A stretch of DNA of 8,894 nucleotides, taken from positions 1 to 8,894 of the forward strand of contig CAKQSB010000029.1 of NCBI GenBank assembly GCA_934271735.1, given 5' to 3'. Both the position numbers and the translations under genes were made by a program. Below the pieces are notes generated by a model. The model saw only the letters and a program-made list of their open reading frames with translations. It was not told where the DNA came from and did no database searches. The DNA comes from an uncultured Clostridia bacterium (GTDB lineage Bacteria > Bacillota > Clostridia > Christensenellales > Borkfalkiaceae). This document shows positions 1-7,200 of this stretch, in pieces (position 1 is the stretch's first letter; every line of letters starts with the position of its first letter).

Positions 1-535
1 CGCTCGCTTGCAGTGCGTAAAGCACAGCTTCGTTCGCGCTCTTAAAAAATCATCTGAAAATACGCTCTTTTCGGCGCCTACCCTTTGAGAACCCCGACAC
101 CTGCCATATTTTAAGGCATATCTTAAGCGAAATACTTTGTTAGCCTCATTTGTAGTATTGTGATACAACTGCAATCGGCTGCCTTGTCTTTCGCAAATCT
201 ATGCCTTAAAATTCGAAGACTTTAGGGAGCGGGATTTCAGAAGATTTTTATAAAACGGGAACTTAGGCGTATAAAATACGCCAAGCGAGCGTTTGAGAAA
301 AATGGCGGAAATACCGCCCCTAAAGATGGCTGAAATCGTGGTTCTCAAAGGGTTATTGCGGAAAAGAAAACGCCGCTTAGAGGCATACGTTTTTGCAAGG
401 CAAACGACCGAAATTGTACTAAGTACTAAAGGCTCGTTTAACACGGCAAAAACCGATTTATTGCCGCAAAAATAGTTAGTGATAAGGAATGGAATCCCTA
501 GTCGAATTCTGGGGTGTACCCAATATAAAATAGTT
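1..535. other. Gene-free stretch with nested inverted repeats; possible multicopy element or decayed gene
   Basis: I see no convincing gene here. On the minus strand one frame stays open from the stop near 535 down to a TAG at 199-201 (about 111 codons), then stays open again from 198 to the window edge. It has no ribosome site and no family I recognise. A + strand frame overlaps it antisense (302-475, 57 codons from ATG, basic), also without a ribosome site. The stretch carries exact inverted repeats: 80-93 with 340-353 (14 bp), 108-120 with 200-212 (13 bp) and 1-10 with 282-291 (10 bp). A small hairpin GGCGG-AAATA-CCGCC lies at 304-318. Together these suggest a structured or repeated intergenic element, or a decayed gene, rather than an active gene. 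The left boundary is not visible. Confidence 0.35.
80..353. repeat. Nested inverted repeats (14 bp outer, 13 bp inner)
   Basis: The outer arms are ACCCTTTGAGAACC at 80-93 and its exact reverse complement at 340-353. The inner arms are ATTTTAAGGCATA at 108-120 and its exact reverse complement at 200-212. The arms are perfect but separated by about 246 and 79 bases. They resemble the remains of a palindromic duplication or a small non-coding element more than a terminator. There is no transposase gene and no target-site duplication that I can see. Confidence 0.6.
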
Positions 536-536
536 T

Positions 537-572
537 AACGGCGGAAGCAACTAAAAAAGTTGCCGCCGTTTT
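537..572 (+). terminator. Intrinsic terminator-like hairpin
   Basis: AACGGCGG (537-544) pairs with CCGCCGTT (563-570). A 3-base bulge follows, then CAACT (548-552) pairs with AGTTG (558-562) around an A5 loop. Four T residues (569-572) follow on the + strand, so the orientation fits termination of rightward transcription, although the T tract is short. No convincing rightward gene lies upstream in the window. The bulged stem recalls an integron attC fold, but the right-hand core does not match GTTRRRY, so I do not call it attC. Confidence 0.5.
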
Positions 573-811
573 CAGTATTTATGCCAAACAAAAGTAATAC
601 GAACCCCGCCAAAACGCCGATTTTACGCCCTTTTTGTCAAACTTTCGCTTGAAGTACATCCGGTACGTCGTCGTTCGATTTTGCCAAAAATCATCGAAAA
701 AAGCAGTGTTTTGGTTGCAGGCAAGTCTTGCGCCAATGTTTTCAGGTAAGACAATGCGCGTGAGCGCGTTAATACTAAACGTATAACACGCGAGCGCAAC
801 GCTGTATTAGC
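573..811. other. Gene-free stretch, no recognisable gene
   Basis: I see no gene I can support. One minus-strand frame is open from 806 to its stop at 579-581, but its only ATG (657-659) would give 26 residues and has no ribosome site. A short hairpin, CGCG-TGAG-CGCG, lies at 757-768. Base composition and codon-like texture resemble decayed coding sequence or a repeated intergenic element. It lies beyond the end of the minus-strand operon. Confidence 0.3.
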
Positions 812-834
812 AAAAACACGGTCGCAAGACCGAG
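812..834 (-). terminator. Probable terminator of the minus-strand operon
   Basis: Read on the minus strand, a 5-bp stem CGGTC/GACCG (832-828 with 823-819) closes a TTGC tetraloop and is followed by TGTTTTTG. That is the order expected of a short intrinsic terminator. It lies about 110 bases past the stop codon of the LuxR-type sensor gene and is the best candidate end for that transcript. The stem is short, so termination may be partial. Confidence 0.45.
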
Positions 835-861
835 TTTCGCTTTATTCTTGTCTGGCTATAT

Positions 862-938
862 ATTTTTAGATAGAGAACACCGTATTTTGCGTATTTATAG
901 ATTTTTCGGATAGAGAAAACGGTGCCGCAAAATATACG
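862..938. repeat. Imperfect direct repeat with overlapping inverted repeat
   Basis: Two copies of an approximately 22-bp unit, 862-883 and 901-923, match at 19 of 22 aligned positions with one single-base gap; the shared core is GATAGAGAA. Overlapping them, CGTATTTTGCG (881-891) is complementary to CGCAAAATATACG (926-938) apart from a 2-base bulge. The array starts 5 bases after the stop of the minus-strand sensor gene, so it would lie in the 3' untranslated part of that mRNA. It may be an mRNA-stabilising fold or a terminator component. Confidence 0.45.
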
Positions 939-943
939 ATAAT

Positions 944-2578
944 TTAGTCAGGCCATTCGTTCTGTGTTTCCTGTTTCAGCAGAGTTGCGTAGCGCAACAT
1001 TTGTTTGCGCGAAGATACGCCGAGTTTTTCCAGAATATTGTGGTTGTGGAATTTTAGCGTACTTTCGCGTATATCAAGTATATCGGCGATTTCTTTTGCG
1101 GTTTTGCCTTGCAGATAGAGGTTAAAAACGGTTTTTTCTGTTTTTGTAAGTTCTTTTAACCCGATTTTGAATGCTTCGTAGTCGTCAGGATCTATCTCGT
1201 TTTTGCGGGAATAAGCCAGCCGCTCGATTTCCGCTTGCCGCTTGTCGATTTCGCTGGTCTGGTTTTCGGTTACGATTGCAAGTTTTTCGTTCTGACGTTT
1301 CAGGTTTTCTGTTTCGAGATCGCGAAGTTTGTCCTGTTCGGCAAGATACACGAATAAGTCGTCGATTTCGATAATATCGGATTTTGTTCCGGCATGCTCC
1401 TGCATACGTATTTTTTCAAGACTTTTTATTACAGGGGAAACAAATTTTCGCGAAAAAATTACGCAAAGAACAACGGCGGAAAATACAAGTAAAAAGCACA
1501 CCAATACAATTCTTATAACATTGACTGTCACGGTTTTGTCGAATTCGCTTTTCGGTTGCATAACCACAAGAGTGTAGGCCGTATCGCAGATAACGACTTC
1601 GTTTTTAGCGGCAATGAAAGTGTTTTCGCCGGAGAATTCGATGAGCGCGTCGTTTATTTCTTTGGGGACGAGCGTACCGCCCGGTTTTAAAGAATAGCCG
1701 CCGAGAACGCCTGCCCAAAACATATTTTCACAGTCTATTTTGCCGTCTTTTGCCGTTTTTGAAAAGGTGCAGGTCAGTTGTTCTAATCTTGTTGGTTGAG
1801 CAAAGAAATCTTTGAAGTAATTTTTCGAGATTTCAAACCCGCAAATGCCGTAATACGTCCCGTCTGCTCCGAACAGGGGAGTGAGGAAAGCCATTGCTTC
1901 TTCGCTCGTTCCGTTAAGCGTAAAAATATCGGTCAACAGCGATTTTTTTTCTTTGACGATTGTTTCGTTGAAGAATTTTTTTGTTTGCGGCACGAAATCG
2001 GTTTTGAATTCCAAACGCCATTTACGGTGCGGCATTACGTTGTTTTTTCTGCCGAGTTCCGCGCTGCCCCTGAACATCAGCAGCGTTTCGTCCGTGCGGT
2101 CAAGGGTGCTGCGTTGAAAATATAATCCCGTTCTGGATTTATCGGAGTTGGCTTCGCCCGTATTCACGGTTGCGTTAAGCATTATAAATGCGCCCGAAGC
2201 GTCCGCTTTAAGCAACTCTTCTTTAAGTTTAGGGAAAAGAACTTCCTGCACGCCTTCCGTATACAATTGAGAATCGTTGAGCGCGCTTATATGAATTCCT
2301 TTTTCATTCAGATAATTATCTATTATCGCCGAGGAATCGTTTGCGAGCATTTCGTTCATCATCGAAAGATCGTCAAAGTATTTTTCGATTTGCTTTGTAT
2401 AGAATTCGTTTTGAAAAGTCAGATTGTTTGAATATTTTTCCGTTGTCGTAGAAAACTGTCCGACGAAAAACAAGCCGACCGCGATAAACATAACGACAAC
2501 GAGAACGAGCGTAAGCATATATAACAAAAGCTTACGATGCATAGACGTTTTCTTTTTTTTGAAATCTATGAACTTCAT
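944..2578 (-). CDS. Membrane-anchored sensor with cytoplasmic LuxR-type helix-turn-helix
   Basis: This is a 544-residue one-component regulator. A basic N-terminus leads into membrane segment 1 (about residues 17-40). An extracytoplasmic region of about 310 residues follows, in the position and size range of a Cache-type sensor, then membrane segment 2 (about 354-375). A charged, coiled-coil-like linker (about 412-455) precedes a C-terminal LuxR/GerE helix-turn-helix (about 476-534). That domain shows the classic pattern: LTKTEKTVFNLYLQGKTAKE, then a recognition helix with STLKFHNHNILEKLGVSSR. I see no receiver or kinase domain, so it probably binds DNA while held in the membrane. Start: the ATG at 2578 has GGAG 10 bases upstream; an internal Met13 lies just before the membrane segment. 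It follows the solute-binding protein gene by 26 bp, surely in one operon. The ligand and target genes are not shown by the sequence; the divergent control region is the natural candidate target. The call of sensor plus HTH is secure; the Cache assignment is inference. Confidence 0.88.
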   Translation of the reverse strand: MKFIDFKKKKTSMHRKLLLYMLTLVLVVVMFIAVGLFFVGQFSTTTEKYSNNLTFQNEFYTKQIEKYFDDLSMMNEMLANDSSAIIDNYLNEKGIHISALNDSQLYTEGVQEVLFPKLKEELLKADASGAFIMLNATVNTGEANSDKSRTGLYFQRSTLDRTDETLLMFRGSAELGRKNNVMPHRKWRLEFKTDFVPQTKKFFNETIVKEKKSLLTDIFTLNGTSEEAMAFLTPLFGADGTYYGICGFEISKNYFKDFFAQPTRLEQLTCTFSKTAKDGKIDCENMFWAGVLGGYSLKPGGTLVPKEINDALIEFSGENTFIAAKNEVVICDTAYTLVVMQPKSEFDKTVTVNVIRIVLVCFLLVFSAVVLCVIFSRKFVSPVIKSLEKIRMQEHAGTKSDIIEIDDLFVYLAEQDKLRDLETENLKRQNEKLAIVTENQTSEIDKRQAEIERLAYSRKNEIDPDDYEAFKIGLKELTKTEKTVFNLYLQGKTAKEIADILDIRESTLKFHNHNILEKLGVSSRKQMLRYATLLKQETQNEWPD

Positions 2579-2604
2579 ATTCCGGTCGCTCCGTAATTTT
2601 TTTG

Positions 2605-3954
2605 TCAGCCGACGTTATTCAGCGCGGCTTTCATTTCCTCAACTATCTGTTCGCAAGTTGCGCCTTTTTCGTATCTGGTTTCAAGTGTGTTCTGGATGTT
2701 ACGGATTTTTTCGTACAAAGCGTACACTTTGGTGTAATACCCGTCAAACGCCGGTTCTTTTTTGAAAGAGCAGGTCTCAACTGTTGTAGTCAGGGCTTTA
2801 TAAAGGTTCCTGTATGCGTCCGACTTAAAAGAATTTTCGCCGATTTTTGCAAAAGCGCCCGTTCTTACGGGCATATAACCCGTTGAAAGTACAAAATCCA
2901 CATTGCGGTGTTCTTCGGTGAACCATCTTGCGAAAACGTTTGCAGCCTCGGTTTTCTGTTCGGTCGTTTTATAAGCGCAAAGTCCGACGCCCGATTGCGT
3001 TGCGACTTTTTGTTTGCCTGTCTGTTGGGGCATGGGCAAGACTTTCAGATTCATGGCTTCCGAAGTGTTGTCGGGGTAGGTGATTTCGTCGTTGTAATAA
3101 AGCACGGAAGCCGAAGAGCCGATACCCGCGCAGGTCTGTCCCGTCATAACTTGCGTGTTGGAATACAAATCGGATACGACAATATGTCCTTTGGCGATAG
3201 ATGTGGCAAACATATCGTATGCTTGTATCAGAGCGGGGTTGTTTGCGTCGTACCAGCCGTCTTTGTAAGAAATACTTTCTCCGCCGGATATGGCGCACAG
3301 TTCCGCAATCCTTATCAGATAATCTATTGCGCAGAACGGTTTACCGCCCGACCACTCGTAATATTTTTCGGCAACGGAGAAAAACCCTTTCCAGGATCCG
3401 AGGTCGGATAGCAAAACATTTTTGGCGGCGGCGAATCTGTCGAAAACTCCGCCTGCGATGAAGAGCATATAAGTCGATTTTGAAACGGGGAAAACAACAA
3501 GTTTATCGTCGACCATTCCGTCGCTTAAAAAATCGGGTACGAATTTGTCAAGTTCGGACGGGGAAAAATAATCGTTCCAATTCAGAAGATTATTCGCGCC
3601 CAGGCTGCGCGCGTCGCTCGAATGACAAAAGAATAAATCGGGCATTTCCTTGGAACCCGCTTTGCCTGTTTGCGCGTCTTTTAATTTTCTGCCGATCTGC
3701 GAGGCGTTTGACATCAGCGTAACGTTTATAATGATGCCTTTGTCTTTGCCGACGGTCGAGTTGAATTGTTCAACGATGTCGTTCATGGGCGAATTGACCT
3801 GCTCGCCGTAAACGTGCCACATAGTAAGAGTCGTCGGTTTTTTGGGGTCAAGCAAAGTGTTGTCTTTATTGCATGCCGTAAAAGTAAAGGGTACTGCGAG
3901 TGCCGTCGCAATGGCGATAAACAGTGAAATAATTTTTTTGACCTTACATCTCAT
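2605..3954 (-). CDS. ABC-type extracellular solute-binding lipoprotein (sugar-binding family 1)
   Basis: This 449-residue precursor has a basic start, a hydrophobic stretch (about 8-26) and a lipobox-like FTAC with the acylated cysteine at residue 28, so it is a lipoprotein on the outer face of the membrane. The body fits the family 1 solute-binding proteins of carbohydrate importers. An early strand reads LTMWHVYG (about 43-50), PDLFFCHSSD lies in the N-lobe, and the hinge/C-lobe part holds QSGVGLCAYK and a GYMPVR motif (359-364), typical near the end of the second lobe. Its length is usual for the family. The start ATG at 3954 is preceded by GGAGG with a 6-base gap. No permease or ATPase gene is adjacent; instead a LuxR-type membrane sensor follows 26 bp downstream. 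It may therefore serve as a ligand-presenting partner for that sensor, or share permeases encoded elsewhere. The substrate is unknown; a sugar or oligosaccharide is likely from the family. Confidence 0.9.
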   Translation of the reverse strand: MRCKVKKIISLFIAIATALAVPFTFTACNKDNTLLDPKKPTTLTMWHVYGEQVNSPMNDIVEQFNSTVGKDKGIIINVTLMSNASQIGRKLKDAQTGKAGSKEMPDLFFCHSSDARSLGANNLLNWNDYFSPSELDKFVPDFLSDGMVDDKLVVFPVSKSTYMLFIAGGVFDRFAAAKNVLLSDLGSWKGFFSVAEKYYEWSGGKPFCAIDYLIRIAELCAISGGESISYKDGWYDANNPALIQAYDMFATSIAKGHIVVSDLYSNTQVMTGQTCAGIGSSASVLYYNDEITYPDNTSEAMNLKVLPMPQQTGKQKVATQSGVGLCAYKTTEQKTEAANVFARWFTEEHRNVDFVLSTGYMPVRTGAFAKIGENSFKSDAYRNLYKALTTTVETCSFKKEPAFDGYYTKVYALYEKIRNIQNTLETRYEKGATCEQIVEEMKAALNNVG

Positions 3955-4027
3955 ATCGATCCTCCGTTACCGGTTACATGAGCGTTTGCCCACCCGATTT
4001 TAAAATTTTTTTAACTTTTTTTCGGTT

Positions 4028-4064
4028 TTCCCCACCTTTTAGCGGTTTGGGTGGGGGAATTTTT
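4028..4064 (+). terminator. Hairpin with T tract inside the divergent region
   Basis: TTCCCCACC (4028-4036) pairs with GGTGGGGGAA (4050-4059) with one bulged G, and TTTTT follows at 4060-4064. In + orientation it has terminator form, yet no rightward gene precedes it; it could stop antisense transcription of the solute-binding gene. In the leftward mRNA the same bases form a leader hairpin with no T tract after it. Confidence 0.45.
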
Positions 4065-4074
4065 ATTGTGTTTT

Positions 4075-4083
4075 TGATATACT
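4075..4083 (+). promoter_or_regulatory. Candidate extended -10 for the rightward genes
   Basis: TGATATACT fits the extended -10 pattern TGN-TATAAT with one mismatch. There is no good -35 at the right distance. If used, transcription would start near 4090 and the 13-bp paired elements would lie in the initial transcribed region. An alternative is TTGCAA (4171-4176) with TACATA (4193-4198), spacer 16, which would leave a leader of only about 20 bases. I cannot choose between them. Confidence 0.3.
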
Positions 4084-4094
4084 CACGATGCTTA

Positions 4095-4128
4095 AAACGT
4101 TGCATGTACGAAAAGAAACGTTGCAAGT
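4095..4128. promoter_or_regulatory. Paired 13-bp direct elements, candidate operators
   Basis: AAACGTTGCATGT (4095-4107) and AAACGTTGCAAGT (4116-4128) differ at one base and start exactly 21 bp apart, two turns of the helix, so two proteins would bind on one face. They begin at the expected start point of the leftward promoter and cover roughly its first 30 transcribed bases, a classic position for repression. The central AACGTT is self-complementary, but the dyad does not extend well. They do not fit the CcpA cre consensus. The cognate factor is unknown; the LuxR-type sensor in the operon is the natural candidate. Confidence 0.6.
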
Positions 4129-4134
4129 GTAAAC

Positions 4135-4163
4135 AGTATATCACACATGCGCGCCAAAGTCAA
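4135..4163 (-). promoter_or_regulatory. Sigma-A type promoter of the solute-binding protein/sensor operon
   Basis: On the minus strand TTGACT (4163-4158) and TATACT (4140-4135) are separated by exactly 17 bases; each hexamer has one mismatch to consensus. The expected transcription start is near 4128, giving a leader of about 174 bases to the ATG at 3954. The paired 13-bp elements lie immediately downstream. Confidence 0.75.
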
Positions 4164-4226
4164 TTCGCATTTGCAATAACGAAAAAAAATCTTACATAAC
4201 AAATGGACTTAAAAGGAGTTGCTATT

Positions 4227-7200
4227 ATGACACACAACACAAGAAAAACCGGGATATTTACGCTTGCATTGGGGCTGGCTATGTGGCTTACGGTAATTCT
4301 CGGTATGGCGTCGGTCAACCCGCAGACGGCTCGCGCCGAAACGACGACGATCGATACGCTCGAGGTGGCGTTCAAAAAGGTAAACGCAGGTGACAGTCTT
4401 GCCGCCGCGTTTGAATTCGAGGACGAAACGGAAAGAACGCTCAAAGTTCCTGCCGGCGCAAATTATACCGCAACGCTTATGTTCATATCCAAAAACGGGC
4501 AAACGACAACGTTGTGGAGACAAGACAGCGCGTCGTTTCCGTGGAGCAGAGTTGAAGATCAACTGATCGAGCGGAAAGTTACGTATTGCATCCGCGTCCG
4601 TTTTGCGACGAAAGAAAACTATAAACTGTCCAAAGACGTTGACGCATTGAAAAGAAAGCTTAAAGTTTCCGGAGCGGAGCTCGGCAAAGGCAAGGATATA
4701 GAATTTTGGGAGAGTGCCGGGCAAGACCGCGCTTCAACAACAATAGATATGGATTTTATCATTTCCAGAGGAATGAATTATTTCGGTTATCCGCGATACA
4801 TATCTCCCCGAATTAACGAAAAGGTAACGGGCAAAATAGGCACGGATTTTACCGATACGGGCATATGGATCAGCGGCGCGCCCGCTCCTTATACTTACGA
4901 GGCAAAGATTGCGCCCATAGGAACGGAAATTCAGACGGTCAATGTTTTTGACGAATCTACTTGCTACTATCAGATACTCGCGGTGAACGCTATGGATAGC
5001 GGAACGATGTACGTCACCGCAACGGCGGCGGACGGGCAGACTTGCGATATTCCCGTTACGATTGCAGCCGTATCGGGCGGACACGAGCATACATGGGTCG
5101 AACAAATCGAGAAGATAGATTACGAGCATCACGGCTACACAAAATGCACCGATCCTGATTGTCCCGGCGTTGCCCCTGCTTTTGACAAAGACTCGCAGTA
5201 TACAAGCCACGAGTTCTATTCGGGTTGTACCGCAAAGTGCAAAACGTGTGGCGATCTCGGCAATCCCGACGCAAAGCACAATTTCTCTGCCGTTGCGAGC
5301 GGTGACGACTCAACTTGCCACGTGTTTAAGTGCGCTTGCGGCGAAGTTGAAAAAGACGAAAACGGCAACCCCGTTAAAGAAAAACACAGCGGCGGCATTC
5401 AGACATGTTTAAGCGGCGCAAAGTGCGGTGTGTGCGGAGCGGAATATCTTGCCGCTACGGGGCATAAGTACAAATTCAGGTCGTACGGGAACGGAGACGG
5501 TACTTACACGCACCTTGGATTCTGCAAATATTGCGGAAATGAAGATACCACTTTGAGACATTCTCCGAAAGGCGGTGTGGCGACCTGTCAGGAGCGTGCA
5601 AAGTGTGATTATATGTTTAACGGCGACGTCTGCGGTTGCGAATACGGCGAATTCAAAGCGCACAATTTCGTGGGAGGAATCTGCACCGAGTGTTCGTCGG
5701 GCGAGTATATCAGGGAAGTAGAAATAGACGTACCCGAATTCTATAAAGGAATGGCATACAACCCGTTGTTTTATCCCAACGTCATTAAAGGCAACGTCAT
5801 TCCCAAGGGGGATATTTACTATAAGGCGTCTTTGGATCGCGACGGAAACGACTATTTGTGCAATGCTGCCGACTGCGACGAAGTGAAAATTACAAATAAC
5901 AGCGTAATACTTTACGCTTTCAGACCGCATACAACCTGCAAATTCCCCGAAAGTGTCGAAGATCTCAATGTCATCTTGACTAACGGCGAACTTTTGAGTA
6001 AACAGATAAGGGAAAGCGACGGAAGTCTGGTTATACTGGTATTATTGCGCGTTGAAAACGCGGTGCAATCATTAAACGTCGAAGTTTCTCAACCGCTCGC
6101 CGGAAATCCTCCCGAAACGCTGAAAATCACCGAGAAAAACGGATGTGAGGTGACGATAGACGAAACAAGCATCGCTCCGTTGATTGATGGTTTGTTTTAT
6201 ATAGGCGTTCCGTGCGAAGTCAAATTTACGGTTAAAGCGCCGGAGGGAAAAGTTTTTCCGGTTTTGAAAGCATGGAACATCGACAAATGGCTTTGCGATT
6301 TCAACATTACGGGCTGTAGGTTAATGAGTTATGAACAAAGCGCGGATTTTACGGAATTGACGTTCACCGTGCAAACGCTGAAAGCAACCGATTGTCTGCA
6401 CGAAAACGTGACGATGAAAGAGGCAGGAAAACTTGCAACCTGTACCGAAGACGGAGTGCAGGATAAATATGCCTGCTCGGGTTGCGGAAAAGAGTTTTTC
6501 GACGCAGCTTGCACTATGCCGTGGAGCGACTCGGCGGCGAAGTTACCCAAAAAGGGGCATAATCCCGGTTCCGAATATAAAGCAGAAAAAGATAAGCATT
6601 ACCGCGAATGTAAGACCTGCGGCGAGAAAATGGACGAAGCCCCGCACGACTTCGGCGCGCTTGTTGCGCAAACCAACCCCACCTGCATGCAAAACGGTGT
6701 GAAGGCGCATTATGAATGTTCGGCGTGCAAAAAACTTGTCGACGCGGATAAGAACGAAACGACGCTTGAATCTCTGATAATCCCCGTCAACCCCGACGGC
6801 GGACACAATTTCGGCGCGTGGATAAACGAAGTCCCTGCAAGCGACACGGCAAACGGTGAAAAAGCTCACAAGGATTGTCTGATCTGCAACAAACACTTTG
6901 ACGCAAGCGACAAGGAAGTGTCTGCCTTTGACCTTATAATTGCCAAAATCGGCACGCACAAAGTAACCGTGAACGGCGAAAACAAAATTTATGACGAAGG
7001 CGAAAGAGTTACCGCGATTGCGGACGATCCGGCGGACGGCAAAGAGTTTGCAGGCTGGCAGGACGAAAGCGGAAACATCGTCAGTACGAACGCCGAATAC
7101 ACTTTCACCGTAACGAGAGAAACAATTCTTACCGCCGTATATAAAGACATGCCTTCGGGCGACGGCACGGGTGACGGCGAAATTGTTCCTCCTGCCAAAA

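Larger units (their letters stand above)
3955..4226. promoter_or_regulatory. Divergent control region
   Basis: These 272 bases separate the solute-binding/sensor operon (leftward) from the surface-protein genes (rightward). They hold a strong minus-strand promoter, a pair of 13-bp direct elements, a hairpin with a T tract in + orientation, long A/T tracts, and at least two weaker + strand promoter candidates. The leader of the leftward mRNA would be about 174 bases, long for a simple gene, which leaves room for control at the RNA level. Confidence 0.7.

Noticed and set aside
494..519. T-arm-like CCTAG/CTGGG fold, as a tRNA end
   Set aside because: The loop does not follow TTCRANY and no acceptor, D or anticodon arms can be placed around it.
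489..533. Tiny + strand frame of 14 codons before the hairpin at 537, as a leader peptide
   Set aside because: The purine-rich GGA is too close to the ATG and no gene follows, so there is nothing for a leader peptide to control.
533..574. Integron attC site
   Set aside because: GTTTAAC on the left fits RYYYAAC, but the right end does not provide GTTRRRY, and no integrase or cassette genes are present.
2908..3411. A 167-codon + strand open frame
   Set aside because: It is antisense to the solute-binding protein gene, whose sequence clearly fits its family.
4091..4130. CcpA cre sites in the paired elements
   Set aside because: Aligning the central CG to TGWAANCGNTNWCA leaves several mismatches in both copies.
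4209..5930. Several minus-strand open frames of 170-180 codons inside the large surface-protein gene
   Set aside because: The + frame has a signal peptide, ordered repeat modules and a membrane anchor; the antisense frames are arginine- and cysteine-rich shadows of it.
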